A stretch of DNA of 31,520 nucleotides from Choristocarpus tenellus KU-1152 (taxonomy: Eukaryota; Phaeophyceae). Within the stretch, counting starts at the first letter, position 1, and each line of letters opens with the position of its first letter. Where the stretch lies: contig CAXNAD020000081.1 of the NCBI GenBank assembly GCA_964200185.2, forward strand, positions 1-31,520, in the 5' to 3' direction. Shown here piece by piece: positions 1-9,400 of this stretch. The position numbers and the translations under genes were made by a program. The notes beneath the pieces are model-generated. The model was given only the letters and a program-made list of their open reading frames with translations. It was not told the DNA's origin and searched no databases.

Positions 1-304
1 GGGGGGGCGCCCTCTCAAAGGCACTGATAACCATCTCAGATGCTGTCAGGACATGATTCTTCTCATGCACAACGATGGGAGAGAGTTCACATGCAATAAG
101 CGAGTCACCGTCGATGACATCTTTGGCCACAGGAGTGATGCATCTCCTCCGGTACTCCAAACCATGTGTGACGTTGAGTACCAAGGTGCTGCAACGGACA
201 TCCCCATGAGGGCCCTCCACTACCTCGTTAACAGGTTCGTTAATAATGTCACACACACCCTTCTTCCCGGGAGCAGTGCCTTTTTTTGTATAGGTGTAGA
301 ACAT
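1..304 (-). CDS. Unknown protein, N-terminal part, runs off the window edge
   Basis: An open frame on the minus strand starts with an ATG at 304-302 and stays open for about 101 codons to the window edge. The N-terminus begins MFYTYTKKGTAPGKKG and later contains DVRCSTLVLNVTHGLEYRRR, followed by VAKDVIDGDSLIACELSP. The composition is protein-like: mixed charged and hydrophobic residues, no low complexity, and locally higher GC than the introns. I do not recognise the family. The plus strand also has a frame open across this stretch, from position 2 to a stop near 310. I prefer the minus frame because it starts with ATG and has a more natural residue mix. It lies divergent to the open frame at 451-696, with a 46-bp tandem duplication between them. 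It could be a gene or part of a mobile element. The strand choice is an inference. Confidence 0.4.
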   Translation of the reverse strand, partial: MFYTYTKKGTAPGKKGVCDIINEPVNEVVEGPHGDVRCSTLVLNVTHGLEYRRRCITPVAKDVIDGDSLIACELSPIVVHEKNHVLTASEMVISAFERAPP

Positions 305-344
305 CGTTAAATAGTAACACAACAAGCTGGGTGACGGTTCAGGG

Positions 345-436
345 GCGTCAAACCATAACACGAGTGTGTTTCCCTGAATCAGTACGTTAAGCGTCAAACC
401 GCACCAAGAGTGTGTTGCCCTGTATCGGAACGTTAC
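345..436. repeat. 46-bp tandem duplication between divergent open frames
   Basis: Two imperfect direct copies of a 46-bp unit lie end to end, at 345-390 and 391-436. Each starts GCGTCAAACC, continues with a GAGTGTGTT block and ends with a CGTTA-type motif. The pair occupies most of the gap between the minus-strand frame starting at 304 and the plus-strand frame starting at 451, so it sits where a shared promoter would be. No TATA box or initiator was identified. A regulatory role is inference only. Confidence 0.75.
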
Positions 437-450
437 TCATACATTGCGAT

Positions 451-696
451 ATGATGAATCCGTGCGCAATACAATGTACTCCTCGGATAATTGGCGAATT
501 GCCCTCCTATGATAGGTACACGAATGCTGGGGACACCGTCGTCTCCTTCATCGCAGAGAGGCACAATGTGGTGGAGGCAACCCTTGAATGGAGCAGCAGG
601 GTGGAAGTGTTTGTGTCCAACGCGGCGTCAAAGGACGAGGTGAAAGAGAAGATGGAGACCTCCTTCGGCCAAGCCTACAAGGACAGCAAGTGGAAG
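451..696 (+). CDS. Unknown coding exon, plus strand, 3' end at a splice donor
   Basis: An open frame starts at the ATGATG pair at 451 and is coding-like up to 696, where AAG is followed by GTAACA, a usable splice donor. The second half looks most like protein: VVSFIAERHNVVEATLEW, then RVEVFVSNAASKDEVKEKM, then SFGQAYKDSKWK. It is rich in charged residues with an amphipathic pattern, and local GC is high. A pyrimidine-rich tract ending in TATGATAG at 515 could instead be an acceptor, making this an internal exon 516-696. The frame stays open past the donor to 825, but that part is cysteine-rich and does not look coding. No downstream partner exon was found and I do not recognise the family. 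I considered Exo70 and dropped it. Confidence 0.4.
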
Positions 697-1122
697 GTAA
701 CAAGGGTGTGTTGGCTTTTTTTCCATTGCTTTCCAACTTGTTGTCTGTCTTGGTTCCCTATGGATAGGTCCCGGGCGTGCGATTGTTGTAGTGATGTTTC
801 CTTGTCGATGTTTACACGTTGCTAACACGGTGCATGCGGTGACCCACACCACAAACGGAAATCGCAAGACTTTGTGTGTGAGCGTCGGTACGTCGTAATG
901 TCGACACTTTATCCCAGTCAATTTTGGGTCAAGCCCATCCTCAATGAAAAGCTCCATCCTCAATTTTTGAAATCGGCTGTTTTTTGCCTCCAGGCATTGC
1001 ACCACCACACTGTTCTTTGTTGGGGTGTTTGATTCTGGACCCCAGACAAACGTTTGGGGCAAAAATTGGAACCGATGGGCGATGATGGGATGAATGAGTC
1101 GCTCAAACGATGGGTGGCCTGT
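628..1122 (-). CDS. Uncertain minus-strand open frame, unknown product
   Basis: A minus-strand frame is open for about 165 codons from just after a TAG near 1125 to a stop at 628-630. It has no ATG near its upstream end, so it would have to be an internal exon or a decayed gene. The most protein-like stretch reads FERLIHPIIAHRFQFLPQ, then VVVQCLEAKNSRFQKLRMEL and FIEDGLDPKL. The last third resembles translated non-coding DNA and overlaps the plus-strand exon at 451-696, so a real exon would end earlier. No family is recognised. It could belong with the minus-strand frame at 1-304. Confidence 0.25.
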   Translation of the reverse strand, partial: TGHPSFERLIHPIIAHRFQFLPQTFVWGPESNTPTKNSVVVQCLEAKNSRFQKLRMELFIEDGLDPKLTGIKCRHYDVPTLTHKVLRFPFVVWVTACTVLATCKHRQGNITTTIARPGPIHREPRQTTSWKAMEKKPTHPCYLPLAVLVGLAEGGLHLLFHLVL

Positions 1123-3288
1123 GTCCTAGGCATGCCAATAAACATCCACTTTGGTGGTTTCCGAAGGTTTTTGAACCTCGTCAAATGCGACTTGGTTGTC
1201 TTTGCATTGGTTATCCGACGCAGTGTTGACAGCCCACCATGTCAAATTGTCCATGCCTCCCAATCTGTATGAGAACTAATCCTTATCCAGAGTTTTCTTT
1301 TCACATGGATCATTCTCGGAAAGAATGGACCTTGCAAATGTTTTGTTACATATAATTCCGAACAGAGGAAGTAGGCATTTAGTAAAAGTAGATGTGAATC
1401 GAATGGTACTACTACTACACTAGGTACAAACAACACCAGGTGTTCTCATAACTGGTAAGTATTGAAAAAAGTTCCTTTCTCGTTTTGAATAGAGGAGAAA
1501 AACACTTTTTTTTTTTAAACGTAGTGTGTTCCCTCATTAATATCTTTTCCTGTTGACTACAAAATACCATTTGCAGGGACCTATAAGAAAATTGGGTAAG
1601 GGTTATGAAAAGTGGGAAGTACTTTGTTGCTCATTTGGTTATGTTTCTTTCTGGGCCAAAACTAGCAGTATCACTATGTAGTTCTGTTTTTCTGAACTAC
1701 ACTGTCGTATAGTCTTTAGCATGTAGATACGGATTCTGTGACATGTTTCTTCTATCATTTGTTCCATCTTTCTCTTTGTCAAGGGGTTCAAAAGACCCTT
1801 AGGGTGATGTAAAAACATGTGAAGATAGTTTATGAGTAGTCTAACATTGATACACCCCTGAATTACATTTGTCACCACCATTATGGTTTGCCAAAGTCAT
1901 TTTCAGTCACCTATATTTAAATGTAAGTCTGTCTTTGATCCTAAGATGCACAAAATCTAGGCACAAAAAAATTGCAAGTACAGGTGGGCTATTTTTCGAA
2001 GGTGAAGTGTGGCTCATTTGCATTTTGAATCTTTTTGGTGTCAGGAAAGAACTACATGTCCGTATATATAAATGGTTGCCATATCCAACAAGTCTTCAAA
2101 AAGCGATTTTTCTCGTTTTTATGGATATAATAAATAGAACAGAAATATAACTGAGTCACACATAATAGCCCGAGAAAAAATGCTCCCACCCCAAATAGAA
2201 GTAATTGCAGTTTTCAGGAGTAAAAATACTGTACACCATAAGAGACAACATATGTACACAGTTGCTTATTCTATTGCTAATACTGCGAGTAAGTGAAAAT
2301 ACACAGCATGCAAAGGAAGAGGCAATTCACCACACTCGCTCACAAATATTTTAGTATCACTGACACAGAAGGATATTGTTCCCTGCAAGGTTCTGAAAAC
2401 GCAACACAAGGGAAACAAAAAATGTAAGGGATGCAAGCACACACTGACGCCATGCCACATCAAGCTTTATTTAATTGTAGTTCTCACGAGCGACATATCC
2501 TATTACCCATCCAAAAGGACAATTTTGTTCATACGAGAAAATTCTTTTCCCTTCAATTTTCCAGGTTTGGAAGTTAGTCCTGATTTTTAAAAAATTGTGT
2601 TATGTGTACATAGTAACACAGATCTAAAGCCAACCTAGCAATGCACTAGATAATGTCTCAACACTGGAGCCTCTCTCAAATGTGCCTTGCAGGCAGGATA
2701 AACACTACTATCTGAAGCAAGGCTCCTTTGTGTCATGATCTGCTAGAAGGTCAATTGTGTTTTTCAACCTCTACATCAAAACTAATAGAAAAACCAAGGT
2801 AAGAGGGTGAATATCACATCAAGCACTAATGATAAGTCAAATAGTTTCCATTTCTCCTACAGCCCTTACCGTCATCAACATCACCCATGTGTTTACCAAG
2901 CAACGACTGTCTGTCCATGTCAGGCCCCATCCTCCAAGAAAGGGAAAAAAGAATGAACAGCTCATTCATCAACAGAATATGTCATCACAACTAAAAGACA
3001 AAGGTGGCCAAAAACGGGCAGACAGATAAAAAAAAATCTATCCCCAACTAAAAAATACATTTTGTTACCCTGCACATGCCAATGTAGCAAAAAACAGGAA
3101 AAACATGCCCCACACCGTGGTTGTATGTACGCCTTGCTCTTGCACACAACCTCGGGGGCAAAGATCTTCAATACTCTGTGCCAGGTTGTGATAAGTATGG
3201 CAAAGCAAGTTAGAGCCTACAAAGTGTGCTTGTTGAAGCACAACTCACACAAAAAGGCAGAGAAAAGGGTCCTGGCACAATACCACCA
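1123..3288. other. Non-coding: probable 3' flank of the TBC gene
   Basis: No supportable gene was found here. The stretch is AT-rich, with a poly-T run near 1506 and short spurious ORFs. On the minus strand, downstream of the TBC stop codon, an AATAAA-like motif appears near 2464-2470. It could serve as a polyadenylation signal and would give an untranslated region of about 0.8 kb, but this is unproven. A 27-bp segment near 1345-1371 recurs near 6352-6378 with two mismatches. Confidence 0.5.
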
Positions 3289-3417
3289 TCAAAAAACAGA
3301 TGAGCTTGTCACCGGACGGACTTTTCGATTACCATCCCCCCCACCCATCTGGCTTTGTGTCAACCGCTTGGTAATGTGACGATGCTTGAGTGGAAGCTTA
3401 AAAGCAACCTCAAGGAT
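3289..3417 (-). CDS. TBC gene, terminal exon (end of TBC domain and C-terminus)
   Basis: A strong acceptor (CTCTGCTCTTGCAG) precedes 3417. The exon enters in phase 0 and encodes 42 residues plus the TGA stop at 3291-3289. It begins ILEVAFKLPLKHRHITKRL, the final amphipathic helix typical of TBC proteins of the form 'AhxhxlxxxxIxkL'. A short tail rich in Gly, Ser and basic residues follows. Joining it to the preceding exon gives the usual wording after the 'LRNLP' helix. Confidence 0.88.
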   Translation of the reverse strand: MLEVAFKLPLKHRHITKRLTQSQMGGGDGNRKVRPVTSSSVF

Positions 3418-6400
3418 CTGCAAGAGCAGAGGAACAATACCATGCAGCAAAAGGAGGCAAGTGTAGGGTTACATCTTTCACCTGATGTTTAGAAATATTG
3501 TGGTGACTTAACAACTCAACAAAACTCAGACATCTAGTTCATTTTTCGTACATGGTCCTTTTCTAGATGACATACAGCAACAATCCAAGAAAATGTATCA
3601 AGTATATATTTCAGATATTGAGCGAAGGGCAAGCCACTGTGAGTGCCATTTCTTTTAGATACCCACAAAAAAATAAAGTTCACTGCCATTGTTTCAGCCC
3701 TGCTTTAGGGGGCTCTACTCAGGTTGCCTGAGCACTGTCTCATGAATTGCAGAGGAAAACATTATGATCTCATTATGATGAAGAGTACAAAAAGAAGAGC
3801 AAAAAATTAATGCTGCATACTCCATGTCCCTGTGCAAGGTCCAAACACCAAAAATTTGAATTCCCACATAAGAAGCATCAGCACATTCTCAACCCAATCA
3901 GAACATTGACAATTGGTTAACACCACTTATCAAGCAGTTTGAAAGATGCAGTTTCCAATGCCAAACTTACTTTTATGGATATAATGTATACTTAGTAGCA
4001 GTGGTAACTATACTTTGTGCGGGTTCCAAGGCCAAAAAAAAATGTCCTTCCTGTTGCGAAAGAAGAGCTTGCTGCAAGAACAATAATTGTGACAACAGAA
4101 AAGCTCTGGAACGGGAGCAGGGTGAAAATAAGTAAATTCAGACAGCACAATGGTATACAAAATTACCTTTGCCGTATCTACAGAAGGAGGTAAGTTTCTC
4201 AATGTCACATTCATTTCCTCTAGGTTGAGCTGTACCACCTCCTCTTCCACAGACCTGAAAAAGGTATCATATGAATAGGTGTATAAAGAGCAAAACATGA
4301 GCAATCACATCGGCTAACCGCAAAAATAGGGAGTGCTGTAAGGCACCATGCAATGAGAAACATAGTATAAATATCAAAAATGGGCTAGAATAAAATTCCT
4401 AGCAAAATGCTGTTAAGTGACCCCTCAAGGTTTGTTATCAAGGAATATCTCAACAACTGACATGACATCAGGCAGGGATGCAAAAGAAGTCAAGTCATGG
4501 GGTATACTTAGAAAGTAGGACAGATTACTCGAATCAGAGCAACATAAAATTACAATGCACAAAGGGTTGAATACTTCAGTCACTTCACCATTACCAGACC
4601 TCTGTCACATAAATAGAACTTACTTGAATAAGGCCAGGCATACACGATAGAAAATCTTCCAGTCCTCAAGAAGGAAGATGTCCCATACCCTAGTCACCAG
4701 ATCGTAAGGGAATCTCTGTGTAAAAGCTGTGAGGAACCACTGAGTGGCATACCTGCAACACATAGTGGATAGGATCAGCATTCATTAGAGTAGAGAAGTC
4801 CTCATAAATAGGGGAAAACACTAACAACAAGCTCCTGAAACCATGTCCTGAATATATCTCTTATTCACAAAAAGGTCAAACGTAGTTGCATCATATACTG
4901 GCTGAGAGTGTCCTTCATCACTTCAAGATAAATAGTTTTAAATGACAGTCTACAATGTCTGATACACAAAATCCGAGCAGTACTAAGCGAATGAGAAGTC
5001 GGCAACATGATGTATGCAGTTTGACTTCACAGACGAGGGTCCAGAATAGAGATGGTGTTTAGTAAGTGTTTGAAATGATGGGGAGCTATACTCTGCAAAC
5101 CCTCAAATATATTGGAAAATCAGCGCTTCCAACCTAGTAGAATATTGGTTTGTGAGCAGCAAGGATGTTTCAAGATCTGACTCCAACTAATATCATCATA
5201 CTGACCCGCCAATCAATCAGAGTAAGCGACAGTATCAAGGACCAAGACGGTATTGAGACGGTATTGAGCAACGCCTAGCAACACAAGATATGTGTAGAAA
5301 TATACATACACCTACGGGGTAGGGAATTTGAAAGAAACATCTGACCCATATTAAGCGAGAGGCTGTGGTCCAATCTTTGACCAAAACAGAGGTCTGTTCC
5401 CGATACACAATGAACAAGAAATATCAGCAAATCATCCGTAGTATCATGAATTGCTGGCTTTGTTGACCCCAAAGTGGTCCTGCATGGACCATAGCTAAGG
5501 TCTGCACATGGTCCTACATTGTTCAGGATGCTGATCACACCCATTTCTAAAAAAATGGTATCTTCTTTACTGTCGAGTGGCGAATGTAACCTCAACACCA
5601 AGGTTGGTTCAGAAGTGGTTCTAGACCCCAAGGAGGAGAAAAGCATGCCAATATGTTTTCTGTTTGCAAAGGAAAACAGTCTAAATGTAAGGCCAGGGAT
5701 TGAAACAAGCTGAGTCAAATCACTGGGGGAGGGCACAACTTGCCATGGGATGTGCAAATGGAGCCTGGCAATGCCAATTATAGGAAGTTCACAAAATGCA
5801 CAACAAGCACATCGCTGTTAAGAAATGTGGGATTTACCAGACTAATGGCAAGCAAGTACCACCGTGGGCCTCTTGAACCTGTTTTAAACGCTGTGAAGGC
5901 AACCTTTGAAACATAAACTTTGACCCCAATTATATCTGGAATATAGAGAGACAAATGCGATATGTGAGTTTTCTTCAGATTAAAATACCATGGTCTTTCA
6001 GAGGAAGCTGGCATGGAAGCGAATGCAAACTCTGAACCATTTTCAAAGTGTCCCACCCCAACTGGATGAGACATTTTTCAGGCAACCAGGGGGACAAGTG
6101 TTATAGACAGCAAGCATGTAAAGGCCGGTCACACCATGCATATCTTTCTTGGTTCTACTATTATCCTTCAGTTGAACACTTACCGCATATATAAATCATT
6201 TCTCTCCTTACACCTTTGTTTTTCACCTCTTCACTACACTTAACCACAGCCCTGAGACCACTCACCATGACGTGAAGATACTGATACTACCAATACTACT
6301 CAAAATATGATGTAAAAAGAAATCTTTCCTATTCATCGGGGCTCCAAAAGTTATGTTACATTTAATTCTGAACAGAGGAAATCAAAGATTTGAAGACTCC

Positions 6401-9400
6401 AATGTAACATACCATAGGGCATCTAGAGAGGGTGTGTTGATATGAAGAAATACTGCTCACACTCCCTCAAGTCTGCATGAACGCCTGCTTTAGCCAAGTT
6501 CTGTAGAGGGCAATAGAGTACACACCACTACCCAGTAGGAATATACTAAGGTGGCATAATACATTCACTCATGTAACACAAACTGCTATTAGTGTAACAC
6601 ATGTATATCTTGCATCCAGCAACAAACTACACACATACTTAACAATGTTATTCAAACTACCTGGAAGACATTAGGACCTGCTGCCCTCCCTATGCTATGC
6701 CTTAATAGGAACACCTGGAATCTTTGCCAACACTGATCTGAAATAGTATGCTGAACCATAACTGATTTCCACATTTGTGACCCAATGTTGTCCTTAAGAG
6801 TGCAATGGGCATTTCTACACTGACCAGTATCAAACAAGGATAAACTGAGCTGATCAACACAACCTACTTGACTCTGCTACAAACCGTTATACAATCTTCT
6901 ATCTCAAAAAAAGTTCAGGGGAATTGCAAATGAACCAAAAACACCCACACTCTACCAGATTGAACAATACACTTAGACAAACTAAGGTTCACACATTTCC
7001 ATCAGTTACACTTCCCAAATATTTCTTTGGTTCCACTCACATTGATGGAGTAAGACCATTAGATGTAATGTGCACGTGGAACTTCTTGCAGAACTTGCCT
7101 GTCAAAGAGTCAATAGCATACTGGAACTCCTGTACCTAGTTTGGGCATACCACATAGGGGGAAAGGTTTACAACACAGGGGGGGAGGGGGGGCTTGGTAT
7201 GGGATATCGCGCACCAGAATTTTTTACTCTGGAAAAAGGACTCTCAAATGGGCCATCTAGTTTCAATCTCCTTTTATTGTAACATGCAGGGCATGCAATT
7301 TCGACAACTTGATGTTTAAACTCTTACCACGCCTTGTAACATTGAACATGAAAGTGTAAAGTCTCAACCTTGCCATACATCCAATGGTAAACGAGAAGAA
7401 AAAAAAATACTTCAAAAAATAATTACCAGTTCTGGAATATTGAACCAACATAACATGACACCTTAATGCAGGCATCTGACCAAAACAAGCAATCACAAAT
7501 AATAACTCCAAGAAGTCAGGAGACAGAAAACACGTATCAACCCTTACATACTACCTCAGCCAAATCAATAAGTGTATCAAAAACTCTGAGTCACCCTCTA
7601 GCAATGGCAGCACCTTGATCATGCCAGGTAGGAATAAATCCCGAAGGGGAGCCTGGGTACGGTGCATGACAGCAACCAGTAGCCAAAACGCATTTTCCTC
7701 AGGCATATAAAGGAGGAATAGCGCACAGATGTAGTTCATACCCTGACAATACTGTACCTAGGGGGGTCAAGTGGTTATGAACAGGGAAGGAATTGGTGTT
7801 ATCGAAAGCCGTGGAGGTTGTGAAACTATTGATGGAAAGTGTAGAAACCCATTGACAATAGGAGGATATCCTACTACCTCAGAATATAATACCCACAAGT
7901 GCTCAAAGTCAACGATATCACAAATGAATTGTTTTTTGCTTGAGACTCTCTCCCATGACGACAGACAAAATGAAGCGATCTGGCATGAGAAACTTTTGTT
8001 CCACAATTCATGTCACATTTCGTAGGAATAGTAAAAAAAATGACGCATTTTGCAAAGCATGTCCATCGAACCTCTCAATAGTTGTGTGTCAGTTCTGTTG
8101 TTGTCACACCATATGTATACATTTTTTCAAGCATAAATGAAGATGGGGAGGGACCTTGTACCAACCTAGGACTAAGTTGCCACGTAAGTAGGTATATATG
8201 TAACACACAACATAGGTGCCATGAGGTAAGAATTCATTTCAAATACTAAACATCTTAACGCCTCCAGAGGTGCAGAAAACCTCCTGCTTTTGGTTATTTT
8301 CTGGTCTATTGAAGTAGTTTTGGTTTTTTTCCATATTGAATATATCACATCAATGTCAAGTGCACACGTGTGGAATGTGGGCGCTGCAAATATCTGCTCC
8401 TCACACACATATCTGGATGTATATCTGGATGTATTTACACGCATCTAAGAGCAAAACCCAGCATGCCATCAATATGGACATAAGGTAATCTCACAAAATA
8501 GAGTACCTTAGACTATGGGTAGTCATTTTGAGTCAACCTGTGCTGCAGTTTAAAGACACCCATTTCTGTGTATGTCAGTCTGAAGTGATGTTCCATTAGA
8601 AACTACAAACAACACTAAACTTGATTGCCCCAACAAAACACGCAGTAGTCATACAACCCTCTAACTCCCTGCAACTCGACATGGTCTAGAGGAGGAGAGT
8701 CAACCCTTGTGTAGGTCTATTGGACTCATTGAACTTAGAGTGCCCTTGTGGCTCAGTGGTTGAGGCTCAGCATTCCTTCAAGGCATTAACAGGATTTAAC
8801 TCAGTGTTCACTGAACAGGATTCCTTTCAAGGACGTCCGGTTTAAACAAACAAAAGTCCGCTTGGCACCGAATACAGATTGTACGCTTGTAAATACCCTC
8901 CATGTCTCGGTACCACAAGAACGTGGGAAACTGACAGAAGTCGCCAAGGCTTCATTGCAGTGCAGCATCAAGGTGACTACGGCACAAAATTAAAAGGAAA
9001 AGGTGAATGAGCGGTAGGATGGTTGAACCAAACGCTTGAGAAGTTATGGACGGAGGCAGTGCAATTATTGATAGTACAAGAGTTAGCTGCTAGTAAAACT
9101 CCTGACCAGAAGTGGTGGTCCATAGTGAAATGTGTCTGAAGATGTGTTGTGCTAGTAATTTGGCTAAAGATACGATAAGTTCTCTTTAGGTTAGGGTTAG
9201 GGTGTTCTTGCGTAACAGCCGTTAAAATGATCTGTAACATTGGAGACGGGATCTGCAGAATACATAAAAAAAAATAGTACTACTTATTTACAAATACAAG
9301 AGGACCAAGGTGATGAACTGTGCCTACTGTGACTACCTGACTCTCTGTACATAACTCTCCAGTGGTATCTAAATTTTTGACAAATCATAATCCGTTATCT

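Noticed and set aside
1-691. Exo70-like exocyst gene on the plus strand
   Set aside because: A few residues line up in an alternative plus frame and in the 512-691 frame, but the first has a stop and the opposite strand has a better frame starting with ATG.
412-825. Full 137-codon ORF as one protein
   Set aside because: The first codon is GTG, and the part after the donor at 696 is cysteine-rich and not protein-like, so only 451-696 is kept.
5275-5757. 160-codon minus-strand ORF as a gene or TBC exon
   Set aside because: It lies within an intron whose flanking exons join perfectly, starts at a non-ATG codon, and has no recognisable motif.
6655-6749. Minus-strand exon reading QCWQRFQVFLLRHS as part of the TBC domain
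   Set aside because: The phase fitted only the rejected reading above. The true next exon is 4752-4624 with YATQWFLTAF.
7555-7613. Extension of the glutamine-finger exon, with a frameshift giving VFDTLIDLAE joined to a segment near 7437-7482 reading MPALRCHVMLV
   Set aside because: It seemed to fit the TBC pattern and would have required a missing T in a T-run. The exon at 7135-7041 joins in frame without any correction and fits the domain better, so the frameshift was spurious.
9188-9201. Telomere end
   Set aside because: Only two TTAGGG units are present, inside a gene, with unique sequence on both sides.
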